64,000 nt of DNA from CAYMZZ01 sp047600605 (GCA_047600605.1 JASGKK010000003.1:1-64000), one strand, 5' to 3'; counted from the stretch's first letter, positions 25,635-34,821 are shown. Numbers and translations: made by a program. Notes: a model not told the origin generated them from the sequence alone.

Positions 25635-28600
25635 TCAGTTTTTTCGGAATAGCAACAGTTCATCATGATTTCTTCCGGCTACAATAGTAGTATCTTTTAT
25701 TCCCGGCAATACCTGCAGAGAACGAAGCTCACCCGGTATGCGCAATCCTGACTGTCGCGCCGGTACAGAACGAAACGATCTGTCGTTGTTCTGCAACAAC
25801 AGTATGCCCTCACTTGCATCCTGCCTGCCCTGCTCGGGTTTTAACCCAAACAGATTGCCGCCAAGAAGCAGATCTGTACGACCATCGCCATTCATATCTT
25901 TCACCAAAACAGCATAGATCGCACTCAGCTGAGCATCTGCAGGGAGTGCGATTTTCTCAAAGCTGCTTTTTCCTTTATTATAAAAAATACAGGAACGGCT
26001 TTCCTGTACCTGCAGCACCTGTGCCTGCCTGAGCTCTTCGGGTGTCAATAGCTCTTCAAGAGATTTACCCGCATAGCTGGTATAGTACAGCATTCTCTTT
26101 TTGAACGAGGGCATCTGGGCTACAAAATCCCCTTTCAGATTGAAGGGATATGGCTTGCCCTCTTTTTTATAATATACCTGCAGGCATTCAGACTGACCAT
26201 TTTTATCAAAATCGCCTACATACAAACTGGCAGGGTGACCAGCATCTGCACGTATCCGGGCATTGAGCCCCGTATTGCCTGCAATCAGGTCCTGGCGGCC
26301 ATCCCCATCCACATCGGCTACGGCGATACAGTTCCACCACCCGGCCGAAGCTTCCAGCTCTTTTTCTTTACTGAGTTTTCCTTTATTAAAATGAAAAAAA
26401 GTAACCGGCATCCAGTCGCCTGCAATCACCAGTCGCGGATCTTCTCCTTTTTCGAGTACAGTCCAGGCTGCCGAAGTCACCATACCCAATTCCTGCAATT
26501 CAGGTGCCATGGTAGCTGTCACATTTATAAACTCTCCTTTGCCGGTATTACGCAGCAATGCCGATCCCGGCGCTTTGCCATAAGAGCCGGATACACTGCG
26601 ACCACCAATAAAAATATCCGTGAAGCCATCGCCATCCACATCGGCTGTCACCACACAGGAAGCATTGAACGATACCAGCGGCCATCCTTTGAATGCCCGG
26701 CTAAAGTTTCCCTTGCCATCATTAATATATAATCGCGCCAACAATTCCAGCGCACCGGCTGCATGTTCATTACCTCCCGATACCGCTACCAGATCCAGAT
26801 CGCCGTCTCCGTCTGCATCAAAAAAAGCAGCTCCCGTGGTTTCGCTTTGTTTATCCTGCTCCCATACAAATTGAAGCTGTTGCTGCAGGCGGCCATTAGC
26901 TTGTTGTAAAAAAAGGCGGGCAGATGAGCCGGCTCCATTTCCCATAAACAAATCTGTCAATCCATCACCATTTACATCGCCGGTGGCCAGTGGCGGACCA
27001 TCTGCCGATATCATTTTGGGAATAAGGCGCTCGCGGTCAAAATCAATAAAATCATTTTCCTGATGCTGCCGGTTGCCGGCTATCCAGGATGAATCGAGCA
27101 ACTGGTACAAAGCAGTAATAACAGGCTGCTGATAAGACCAGTTGCCTTTTGCATCAGCTATGCGTACTGTAACCGTTGTATCGGCCGGAAGTTTATACAG
27201 GGTTTGACATTGATGACGCGGCCATATTATCCGGACGCTGTCGATCTGCTTCACAGTATCCAGGCCGAAATAAACAAATGGCTCCACTGCGCTCTGAAAC
27301 CCTCTGCTGGAAATATTTTCGGTGGTTTGCATTTGTCCGCCGGCAAATACCTGCACACGACTGCCAATGCCAAAGCGGTTGAGGCTATCTCCTTCAAACT
27401 TTATTTTCAGAAAATGGTTCTTCTTTTTTTCGGAGCTGTGATTGCGATACACAAACGATGGCATATTCACATTATTCACTACCAGGTCGAGATCGCCATC
27501 GCCATCGAGGTCGCCATAGGCTGCACCATTGCTGAATGAAGGGGTTGCCAGTCCCATCGTAGCCGCTTTATTCTTAAAGGTGAGGTCGCGCTGATTGACA
27601 AAAGCATAACTGGCAATGGGTGTTGACTTCAGTTTTTCCAGGAAGCTGCGGTAACTGAATCCTTTTTCAATGGCTTTGTTGCGCGTATCGGCAGCGCTGT
27701 AAAAGTCAAGAAAATCCTGATCGGTGAGATCCTTGTTGATGCCATTTGATACAAAAATGTCTTTCCAGCCATCGTTGTCAAAATCGAAACTGAGTGCGCC
27801 CCAGCTCCAGTCTGTTGCTTCCACGCCGGCATAGCTGGCTATTTCCCGAAAACTACCATTGCCGTTGTTTAGCTGCAGGCAGTTGCTTTGTACCTGGTGA
27901 TGAAAATCGTTGCGCAGTTTGGCCTGCTGTACATCATAATCATCAAATCGTGTAGTGGTTTTGAGACGATAGTCGCCTTCGGGCAGCATATCTGTAGTAA
28001 AAATATCAAGCCAGCCATCGTTATTGATATCCATAATATCACTGCCCATACTGGCCAGGCTGGTATGCCCCATGGCATCGGCAATCACTTCTTTAAAACT
28101 ACCGTCCTTTTGATTGATATAGAGATAATCCTTTTCAAAAAAATCATTTGATACATACATGTCAGGCCAGCCATCATTATTTACATCGCCGATGCTTACA
28201 CCAAGCCCAAAGCCGATTTCGCTGCCATAGATATTGGCTGCTGCGCTGATGTCTTTAAACACACCGTTATCATTTCGGTAAAAACGATGACCACCACTTT
28301 CGCTTCGTACATGACGTATGTTGCGGTCATACCCAAAACTTTCTATCGGACGAAAGCTATTGTTGAGAATAAAGCAATCCAGGTCGCCATCCAGGTCATA
28401 GTCAAAAAAAGCAGCCTGTGTACCAATACCTTTATCGGCCAGTCCGTAAGCGGCTGCCGACTCTGCAAATTTCCCATTGCGCTGATTGATATATAATTCA
28501 TTTTCCCTGAACTGACCCGATACATCACCGCTATTGCAGACATAGATGTCGAGCCAGCCATCTGCATTGATATCAACCATGTTGACACCAGTATGCCAGC

Positions 28601-28949
28601 GATTGATTCCTCCCACGCCGGCTTCTTCTGTCACATCTTTAAATTTCCAGTTGCCCTGGTTAAGATACAGTTTATTGCTGCCCTGATTGGAGCTGAAGTA
28701 AATATCCGGCAGTCCATCATTATTTACATCACCAATAGCGACACCGCCGCCATTGTAAAAATTCCGGAAGTTTAGAATATTGCATTCATTGCTGTCTTTT
28801 ACATCATTGGCGAAGCTGATGCCGGTTGTGGAAGCATCGAGTTGTTCAAACAGACCACTGCTTTCGTCGGGGGCAGTAGCCGGCGAACCGCAGCGTATCA
28901 GCAGTACGACAGCTCCAAGCGAGCTAATCAGTGCAAAAAATCTTTTCAT
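25635..28949 (-). CDS. FG-GAP/VCBS-repeat protein with ASPIC/UnbV domain (first copy)
   Basis: A 1104-residue paralogue of the next gene downstream with the same order: an N-terminal segment starting near GLFEQLDASTTGISFAND, multiple DVNNDGLPD-type repeats, an ASPIC/UnbV stretch (NRFGIGSRVQVFAGG, SAVEPFVYFGLDTV, DSVRIIWPRH) and a second repeat block. The N-terminus MKRFFALISSLGAVVLLIRC resembles a lipoprotein signal but has Arg before the Cys, which is atypical for signal peptidase II. Anchoring is therefore uncertain. The start at 28949 is preferred over 29015. A terminator-like hairpin separates it from susD. Confidence 0.84.
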   Translation of the reverse strand: MKRFFALISSLGAVVLLIRCGSPATAPDESSGLFEQLDASTTGISFANDVKDSNECNILNFRNFYNGGGVAIGDVNNDGLPDIYFSSNQGSNKLYLNQGNWKFKDVTEEAGVGGINRWHTGVNMVDINADGWLDIYVCNSGDVSGQFRENELYINQRNGKFAESAAAYGLADKGIGTQAAFFDYDLDGDLDCFILNNSFRPIESFGYDRNIRHVRSESGGHRFYRNDNGVFKDISAAANIYGSEIGFGLGVSIGDVNNDGWPDMYVSNDFFEKDYLYINQKDGSFKEVIADAMGHTSLASMGSDIMDINNDGWLDIFTTDMLPEGDYRLKTTTRFDDYDVQQAKLRNDFHHQVQSNCLQLNNGNGSFREIASYAGVEATDWSWGALSFDFDNDGWKDIFVSNGINKDLTDQDFLDFYSAADTRNKAIEKGFSYRSFLEKLKSTPIASYAFVNQRDLTFKNKAATMGLATPSFSNGAAYGDLDGDGDLDLVVNNVNMPSFVYRNHSSEKKKNHFLKIKFEGDSLNRFGIGSRVQVFAGGQMQTTENISSRGFQSAVEPFVYFGLDTVKQIDSVRIIWPRHQCQTLYKLPADTTVTVRIADAKGNWSYQQPVITALYQLLDSSWIAGNRQHQENDFIDFDRERLIPKMISADGPPLATGDVNGDGLTDLFMGNGAGSSARLFLQQANGRLQQQLQFVWEQDKQSETTGAAFFDADGDGDLDLVAVSGGNEHAAGALELLARLYINDGKGNFSRAFKGWPLVSFNASCVVTADVDGDGFTDIFIGGRSVSGSYGKAPGSALLRNTGKGEFINVTATMAPELQELGMVTSAAWTVLEKGEDPRLVIAGDWMPVTFFHFNKGKLSKEKELEASAGWWNCIAVADVDGDGRQDLIAGNTGLNARIRADAGHPASLYVGDFDKNGQSECLQVYYKKEGKPYPFNLKGDFVAQMPSFKKRMLYYTSYAGKSLEELLTPEELRQAQVLQVQESRSCIFYNKGKSSFEKIALPADAQLSAIYAVLVKDMNGDGRTDLLLGGNLFGLKPEQGRQDASEGILLLQNNDRSFRSVPARQSGLRIPGELRSLQVLPGIKDTTIVAGRNHDELLLFRKN

Positions 28950-28982
28950 ATAGCAATGTGATGTAAAAATGTAAAAAGCAGG

Positions 28983-29014
28983 CGAAATACACGCCTGCTT
29001 TTTTATAATCACCA
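28983..29014 (-). terminator. Terminator-like hairpin inside the susCD-FGGAP operon
   Basis: Twelve-nt arms AAAAAGCAGGCG and CGCCTGCTTTTT flank a 7-nt loop and pair perfectly. On the minus strand the stem is followed by a run of five T. It sits between the susD stop (29024) and the next start (28949), so it probably lowers transcription of the FG-GAP genes relative to susCD. Confidence 0.7.
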
Positions 29015-29023
29015 AACTAACTG

Positions 29024-30658
29024 TTAGAAAGCAGGATAGCCGGGATTCTGTACCAGGTTGGGATTGGCTGCGTGCTCTGCTTTCGGGATCGGGAAGATCT
29101 CCAGGTAGCGACCGGGGTCAGCATTTTTAGCAGGTACACGTGCATTGCCAAACGTACCAAAACGGATACAGTCCTGACGACGATGATTTTCCCAGGCCAG
29201 CTCACGGGCCCGTTCGGCCAGCAGGTGGGTCAGGGTCACATCAGCCAGCGACCAGTTGTGACTGGCATCGCCACTATAGGCACGCTCACGGAGCATATTC
29301 ACATAGCCGAGATCTGTGGCACTAAGTCCTCCCATACGAACAGATGCCTCGGCCCGCATCAGCAGGATATCTGCCAGGCGGAAAATGGGTACGTCATTGC
29401 TTTGGCTGGTAAGGATACCGGGATTGGGAAAATATTTGATATTGCGCAGACCAGCGAGGCGGAATGTGTCGGTGGGATTATTCACTTCCTTGATATTGGC
29501 ATAGAAACTCAGGAAGCGGCCGGTCTGTGCATCTTTGATCTTAAGTGCTTCGTTGGTACTTGCCACCAGCACATTGGAGTTGGGCGGATAGCTGTAGCGC
29601 TCTGCAAACTGCTGGCCAATCAGATACTGGCCACTCCGCTGATCAAGGAATGTGCGGTATGTATTCTGACCCCTCACTGTGTAAACAGAAGTCGTATCAT
29701 AGTTGCTGTAAAACTCGGCATTGCTGCAATAGCCGTTCCATGCACCACTGCTTAATCCAAAGTTGATATTGCTTTGGTAATGCAGGGTCTGAGCCTGGTA
29801 GTTATTGCCTCCGATGTTTACATTATCAAATGGCACTACGAAGATATTTTCCTTCGAGCCTTCATTATTTTGTGAGAAGTTGTCGTAGAAGTTTGACATC
29901 AGGCTGTACTTGCCCGAAAGAATTACCGAGTCGCACATGGCACGGGCATCTGACCAGCGGGCTGTGCCCGTATATATCTCCGCATTCAGATACAACTTAG
30001 CCAGCAGTGAAAATGCCATCCACTTGGTCACACGGCCATAGGTGGAGAGGCTTACATCTGGCGATACGAGGTTGATATTGTCTTTGACTTCTTTTTCTAC
30101 AAAATTGAATACCTGTACGCGGGGTGTATTGGTAACCGTATTGGGATTGGTCGCAAAATCCGTTACCAGTGGTACATTGCCGTACAGATCCAGGGCCCAG
30201 TAATAATACAATGCACGCAGTATTTTAAGCTCGGCATTGATATTATCGAGATTGGGTGGTGCAGGGTCGAGGCTGTTTACGATACTAAGGATAAAGTTGA
30301 TCTTACCGATACCGGAATAAAGATCAGGCCATGTATTTACCACCGCTTCTGTTTCGGCTGTCCAGGTATGTGTCCACATTTCGATATGCTGACCGGCACC
30401 CAGCCAGTCGTTACCGCGGGCAGGAGCCAGCATTTCGTCAGAAGAGTGTTCCTGCAGGTTCTGAAATTCGCCGCTGGGAATTTGCGTCAGCGAAGCATAG
30501 GCCGGAGCAATGCCCGCAGCAATCTGCTCAGGCGTGCGCCAGAAATTCTGGTTGGGGATCACGGAATAAACTTCCTGATCCAACTTGGTACAGGCCGATA
30601 AACCCAGCATAAGGCCTGCCGCCAGCGTGATTTTATATACGAGATTCTTCTTTTTCAT
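29024..30658 (-). CDS. SusD/RagB family glycan-binding lipoprotein (second locus)
   Basis: A 544-residue lipoprotein with lipobox GLSAC followed by TKLDQEVYSV. The SusD N-terminal region continues with TPR-like helices (AELKILRALYYYWALDLYGNVPLVTDF). The C-terminal region includes PIFRLADILLMRAEASVRMGG, LLAERARELAWENHRRQDCIRFG and the end motif LEIFPIPKAEHAANPNL. It partners the SusC encoded 33 bp upstream. The start at 30658 (MKKKNLVYK) gives a normal signal peptide; upstream in-frame codons are discounted. The ligand is unknown, but predicted co-control with the GntR operon suggests the glycan processed there. Confidence 0.95.
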   Translation of the reverse strand: MKKKNLVYKITLAAGLMLGLSACTKLDQEVYSVIPNQNFWRTPEQIAAGIAPAYASLTQIPSGEFQNLQEHSSDEMLAPARGNDWLGAGQHIEMWTHTWTAETEAVVNTWPDLYSGIGKINFILSIVNSLDPAPPNLDNINAELKILRALYYYWALDLYGNVPLVTDFATNPNTVTNTPRVQVFNFVEKEVKDNINLVSPDVSLSTYGRVTKWMAFSLLAKLYLNAEIYTGTARWSDARAMCDSVILSGKYSLMSNFYDNFSQNNEGSKENIFVVPFDNVNIGGNNYQAQTLHYQSNINFGLSSGAWNGYCSNAEFYSNYDTTSVYTVRGQNTYRTFLDQRSGQYLIGQQFAERYSYPPNSNVLVASTNEALKIKDAQTGRFLSFYANIKEVNNPTDTFRLAGLRNIKYFPNPGILTSQSNDVPIFRLADILLMRAEASVRMGGLSATDLGYVNMLRERAYSGDASHNWSLADVTLTHLLAERARELAWENHRRQDCIRFGTFGNARVPAKNADPGRYLEIFPIPKAEHAANPNLVQNPGYPAF

Positions 30659-30691
30659 ATCTAATCTTTTAGTTGATACAGCAAGCAATTA

Positions 30692-33673
30692 TTATTTAAA
30701 TGCCACATTTACACCGAATGTGAATGTGCGGCTGCGAGGATAAAAACCAAGGCCCGATACGTTGGCATCAATATATGACTGCGCACTGTTGCCCGTGGCT
30801 ATCTCAGGATCCTGTCCCTTATAAGAAGTGATCACAAACAGGTTATTGGCTGTTGCATATACACGCAGACTTTCCAGGCCTTTTACGTTCGGAATATTGT
30901 AGGAAAGCGTAAGATTATCCAACCGCAGGAAACCGGCATCTTCCAGCCAGTAATCAGAAGCAGTTTGCGAACCGCGGATACCATTGGTCAATGCATCCTT
31001 TGTCACGTTGTTGCCCGGCAGGCGTGAGAAATTGCTGGTAATATTGTTGTAGTTGTTAAACACTTTTTGTCCGGCCACACCACGCAGGAAGAAATTCAGC
31101 CCCCAGTTTTTGTAAGTCATCGAGCTGTTGAAACCATAGTTGAACTTTGCAGTGGGATCGGTGTATTTTCTGCGCGCTGTACTTACAGTAGGCACCTTTG
31201 ATCCATCAGCAGCATAGTACAGCTGATTGCTGTTGGTAGCAGGATCGTTGGCAGGAGCAAGGCCGGCAAACTCGGGCAGATAGAAGACATAGGGAGCATA
31301 ACCCACTTTCAGGAAGGTGATGTAGTTATTGGCATACCCACGTCCTGTAGCCTGACCCACTGGTACCTGATCGGTAGAAATAGGTGTGCCATCATAGGTA
31401 CCCGAAAGGCTGGTGATACGTGTTTTGTTGAACGTGATCTGACCACCAAAGTTCCAGGTGAAATCGCGTGTCTGCAGTATCTCACCACCCAGTTGCACTT
31501 CCACACCTTTGTTGGTAAGTGCACCCACATTGGCCAGGATAGAATTGTAGAAGAAAGGAGGTACAGGCACAATGTAGTTGAAGAGCAGGTTCTTGGTCTT
31601 GTCATTATACACATTCACACTACCGTTGAAGCGGTTGTTGAGAATAGCAAAGCTCAGCCCCACGTTTGTACCATGACGTTCTTCCCATTTCAGATCAGGA
31701 TTGGCATTCTGATTGGGTGCATATGATTGCGGATACAGGTAGTTGCTGCTGCTGGGATCATAATAACGGCCGGCACCACCCAGCGTGAGCAGTGTATTGT
31801 ATGGATTGATAGCATCCTGGTTACCCACCACGCCATATCCCGCAGTCAGTTTAAGGTCACTTAACCAATCCACATTATCCATAAATGACTCACCCTTGAT
31901 ACGCCAGGCCACAGATGCTGAAGGGAAATTACCCCAGCGGTTGTTGGCGCCAAACTTGGATGAACCATCGCGACGGAAACTTACGGTAGCGTAGTAACGG
32001 GAGTCATAGTTATACGCAAAGCGGCCCAGGAAAGAAATGATCTTGAACTGTTGCCGGTAAGAAGCGATCTGGTTGAGTGCGGGGTTACCTGCACCGAGGT
32101 TGTTGACACCAGACTCTTCGAGCAGGAAGTCCTGGCCCGAAGCACGGAAGTTGTAATCAGTAAACTCATTATACTCATATACACCTGTAGCACCTACATT
32201 ATGCTTACCAAAATTCTTGTTGTAGTTGATATGAAAATCACCTTTCTTGGAATTCACATTGCCTGCATACTGATTGCCACTATTCACATTATTCACTCCG
32301 GGGAGTGTGGGACGGAAAAATTCTGTCTGGATATTGTAACGGGAAATAGAACCCAGCACACCAACTTTCAGTCCGCTGATCAGCTCATAATCCGCACGGC
32401 CCATTAACTGGGTAAGGTTTTCACGACCCTGGTTGGTCTGCATCATTTGCTGTGCTACCGGGTTTTGCTGTTCAAAATCATAGTAAGCAAAGTAGCTGCC
32501 GTCAGGATTGTATACCGGATAAGTAGGAGGCGTGGTATTAACGTAAGCGAAAATGGCATAATCGGTATACTTACGCAGATTCTGATTATTAAACAATGAT
32601 ACCTGCAGATCAAGTTTATTGTTGAGCGCTTTTTGTTGTGCAGTGAAGCGAAGACCAAGCTGTTCTTTACCGCTGTTGACCACAATACCCTGCTGATCCA
32701 TGTAGTTGACCGAAGCGCGGTAGTTGAATGAGCCGGTACCCCCGGATACAGCTACGTTGTGGCTATGTGTGATACCGGTACGGGTGATGGCTCCCAGCCA
32801 GTCTGTATTAGCCCCTTTATCCAGCGCAGCGATGGTAGCTGGTGTAATGCCAGGCACTGTAGGTACAATAGCACGCCATTCGTTGGCAGTAAGCAGATCA
32901 AAATCTTTGGCGAGTTTATCGGCGGATACATAACCGTTGTATTCCACGCGCGAACGGCCGGCCTGGCCTTTTTTGGTATTAATGATAATGACACCATTGG
33001 CACCACGTGAACCGTAGATAGCAGTGGCCGATACGTCTTTCAATACATCATAAGAAGCTACATCACCCGGAGGAATGCTCGAAATCTGGTTGGGATCATC
33101 GAGGGGAATACCATCGAGTACAACCAGCGGTGTCTGACCACCACTCAGCGAAGTTTGTCCACGCAGGCGAATAATAAGATTGGCATTGGGGTCGCCACCA
33201 GCCTGTGTGATGGTAAGGCCGGCTACTTTGCCCTGGATCTGCTGCAACGGGTTGCTGATCACTCCCTGGCTGAAATCTTTGGCAGAAATGCTGGATACCG
33301 CACCAGTTGCATCTTTCTTGCGTACCGTTCCATAACCTACTACCACTACATCGCCCAGCGAGCGGGCATCTGTCTGCATGGTGACATCTACCGACGTGCG
33401 GCCATTGAGCTCCACTTCCTGCTCTGCATAACCCACGGCTGTTATTACCAGTGTGGTTGCACTGGCAGGTACGGTAATTGAAAAACGGCCATCGGCGTCG
33501 GCGGCTACACTTACTGCAGTGCCTTTTACGGCAACAGTAGCGCCCGGCAATGCCCTGCCCTGATCATCGGCAACCTTACCGGTCACCTGTCGGCCTTGCG
33601 AAAAAGACAGGAAGCCCTGCAGGAGTGCCAGGAAGAGAAACATACTCCTGAGAAATGATTTCTTGATTAGCAT
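30692..33673 (-). CDS. SusC/RagA family TonB-dependent receptor (second locus)
   Basis: A 993-residue outer-membrane importer with a signal peptide ending SFSQ, a carboxypeptidase-regulatory-like domain (VTGKVADDQGRALPGATVAV, about 28-110), then a plug with VVVVGYGTVRKKDATGAV and DVSATAIYGSRGANGVIIINT, and a beta-barrel ending FTFGVNVAFK. The start is the ATG at 33673; a TTG two codons upstream is also open. It is first in a four-gene minus-strand operon. Its promoter region carries the direct-repeat motif shared with the GntR gene. It should import oligosaccharide for the enzymes of the convergent operon. Confidence 0.96.
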   Translation of the reverse strand: MLIKKSFLRSMFLFLALLQGFLSFSQGRQVTGKVADDQGRALPGATVAVKGTAVSVAADADGRFSITVPASATTLVITAVGYAEQEVELNGRTSVDVTMQTDARSLGDVVVVGYGTVRKKDATGAVSSISAKDFSQGVISNPLQQIQGKVAGLTITQAGGDPNANLIIRLRGQTSLSGGQTPLVVLDGIPLDDPNQISSIPPGDVASYDVLKDVSATAIYGSRGANGVIIINTKKGQAGRSRVEYNGYVSADKLAKDFDLLTANEWRAIVPTVPGITPATIAALDKGANTDWLGAITRTGITHSHNVAVSGGTGSFNYRASVNYMDQQGIVVNSGKEQLGLRFTAQQKALNNKLDLQVSLFNNQNLRKYTDYAIFAYVNTTPPTYPVYNPDGSYFAYYDFEQQNPVAQQMMQTNQGRENLTQLMGRADYELISGLKVGVLGSISRYNIQTEFFRPTLPGVNNVNSGNQYAGNVNSKKGDFHINYNKNFGKHNVGATGVYEYNEFTDYNFRASGQDFLLEESGVNNLGAGNPALNQIASYRQQFKIISFLGRFAYNYDSRYYATVSFRRDGSSKFGANNRWGNFPSASVAWRIKGESFMDNVDWLSDLKLTAGYGVVGNQDAINPYNTLLTLGGAGRYYDPSSSNYLYPQSYAPNQNANPDLKWEERHGTNVGLSFAILNNRFNGSVNVYNDKTKNLLFNYIVPVPPFFYNSILANVGALTNKGVEVQLGGEILQTRDFTWNFGGQITFNKTRITSLSGTYDGTPISTDQVPVGQATGRGYANNYITFLKVGYAPYVFYLPEFAGLAPANDPATNSNQLYYAADGSKVPTVSTARRKYTDPTAKFNYGFNSSMTYKNWGLNFFLRGVAGQKVFNNYNNITSNFSRLPGNNVTKDALTNGIRGSQTASDYWLEDAGFLRLDNLTLSYNIPNVKGLESLRVYATANNLFVITSYKGQDPEIATGNSAQSYIDANVSGLGFYPRSRTFTFGVNVAFK

Positions 33674-33729
33674 AAACAATCGATTTGGTCAGAATGACGT
33701 TGAGGTTTTCCGTAGTACCGATTTTATAT

Positions 33730-33746
33730 ACTGGTACATACTGGTA
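33730..33746 (-). promoter_or_regulatory. GntR-type direct-repeat operator, copy 2
   Basis: On the minus strand this reads TACCAGT-ATG-TACCAGT with the same 10-bp period as the site at 10701-10717, and also shares a following TATAA. It starts 2 bp downstream of a predicted -7 element, so a bound repressor would cover the transcription start of susC. The shared motif is seen directly; binding by the GntR protein is inferred. Confidence 0.65.
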
Positions 33747-33748
33747 TA

Positions 33749-33778
33749 CAATATTAACCTTATTTTCGTATTTTCAAA
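33749..33778 (-). promoter_or_regulatory. Predicted Bacteroidetes-type promoter of the second susC
   Basis: On the minus strand a -33 element TTTG (33778-33775) is followed after 18 bp by TAATATTG (33756-33749), one mismatch from the Bacteroidetes -7 consensus TAnnTTTG. The GntR-type operator begins 2 bp downstream. About 75 bp of leader separate it from the start codon. Confidence 0.5.
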
Positions 33779-33841
33779 AAAAATTTTAAGTGTTTTCGTC
33801 TTTTTTCAGTTCTATACTCCCGGTAACGGGGTAAATTGGGC

Positions 33842-33867
33842 ACAGGGTCAGTGAGGGCTGACCCTGT
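33842..33867. other. Perfect 10-bp hairpin in the leader of the TIM-barrel gene
   Basis: ACAGGGTCAG and CTGACCCTGT pair perfectly around the 6-nt loop TGAGGG, ending 16 bp before the start codon at 33884. No T-run follows, so it is not a canonical terminator. It could shape translation initiation or be a protein-binding dyad. Confidence 0.45.
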
Positions 33868-33883
33868 CCTATTATTTATATAT

Positions 33884-34762
33884 ATGTACCAGTCTGTAAC
33901 GGCTCACTCTTCAATACGTTTCTCATTAGCCGAATGGTCACTCCACAGGACCATCGAAAAAGGGGAACTGGATCACCTTGATTTTTCGCGGATTGCCCGG
34001 GAGATCTATGACTTCGAAGCAGTAGAATATGTAAGTGGTCTATTTGGCAATAGCAGCCTGCAGCCAGCCGACAGCCTGCGCAGCCCCGGCTACCTGCAAC
34101 AGTTGCTCCGCAACAGTACCAATGCCGGTGTGATCAATCATCTGCTGATGATCGATCATGAAGGCCCGTTGGCTGACGCCGACACAGCCGCACGCCTTCG
34201 CGCCATTGACGGGCATCGCAAATGGCTCGATGCAGCCGCTTTTCTTGGTTGCCGTCATGTGCGTGTCAACCTGCATGGAGAAGGCACGCGTCAGCAAAAG
34301 TTTGATGCCTCTGTAGATTCATTACTCCGGCTGACACAACTGGCCGGTCCCATGGGGTTAAATGTCTTGGTAGAAAATCACGGTAACGAATCATCTGATG
34401 CCAACTGGCTGGTAGCCGTCATGCAGCGCGTGGGACTACCTACTGTAGGCACCCTGCCCGATTTTGGAAATTTTTGCCTCACCCATGGCTGGGGTACCAC
34501 ACAGGAACCCTGTGGCGAAGCATACGACCGCTACCTGGGTGTAGAACAATTGATGCCCTATGCAAAAGCTGTAAGCGCCAAATCATACGACTTCGATCAA
34601 AATGGCCTGCAACCGCTGATCAATTATGAACGCCTCCTTGCTATCGTGACCCGCGCAGGCTTTACCGGCTACATAGGTGTGGAGTTTGAAGGATTCACTC
34701 AAGATGAACCATCGGGGATAAAACGGACGAGGGCGTTGCTGGAGAAATACCTGATGGTTTAA
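33884..34762 (+). CDS. Sugar phosphate isomerase/epimerase-like TIM barrel
   Basis: A 292-residue cytoplasmic TIM-barrel protein of the xylose-isomerase-like fold (AP endonuclease 2 family). The segments DFEAVEYVSGLFG, AAAFLGCRHVRVNLHGEG, GLNVLVENHGNESSD, TVGTLPDFGNFC and GFTGYIGVEFEG follow the expected strand order. The E, D, H and E in these segments are likely metal ligands. There is no signal peptide. It is divergent from the second susC, and its start codon overlaps a single TACCAGT half-site (33887-33893), so it may respond to the same regulator. The substrate is not identifiable. Confidence 0.85.
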   Translation: MYQSVTAHSSIRFSLAEWSLHRTIEKGELDHLDFSRIAREIYDFEAVEYVSGLFGNSSLQPADSLRSPGYLQQLLRNSTNAGVINHLLMIDHEGPLADADTAARLRAIDGHRKWLDAAAFLGCRHVRVNLHGEGTRQQKFDASVDSLLRLTQLAGPMGLNVLVENHGNESSDANWLVAVMQRVGLPTVGTLPDFGNFCLTHGWGTTQEPCGEAYDRYLGVEQLMPYAKAVSAKSYDFDQNGLQPLINYERLLAIVTRAGFTGYIGVEFEGFTQDEPSGIKRTRALLEKYLMV

Positions 34763-34799
34763 AAGTTAAAAGATAGAAGATAAGTGGTAAGGGGTTGTA

Positions 34800-34821
34800 G
34801 GCCCGCCATGCCTGGCGGGCC
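34800..34821. repeat. GC-rich palindromic hairpin between convergent genes
   Basis: GGCCCGCCA and TGGCGGGCC pair perfectly around TGCC. It lies in the 161-bp gap between the TIM-barrel gene and the convergent GH78 gene. The lack of a following T-run makes a REP-like element or a Rho-independent terminator without U-tract equally possible. The rest of the gap shows nothing clear. Confidence 0.45.

Noticed and set aside
33887..33893. Single TACCAGT at the TIM-barrel gene start as a third full GntR operator
   Set aside because: Only one half-site; the position 10 bp further (TAACGGC) matches poorly, so a full operator is not supported.
34800..34821. Palindrome considered as a CRISPR-like repeat
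   Set aside because: Single occurrence, no spacer array and no cas genes in the window.
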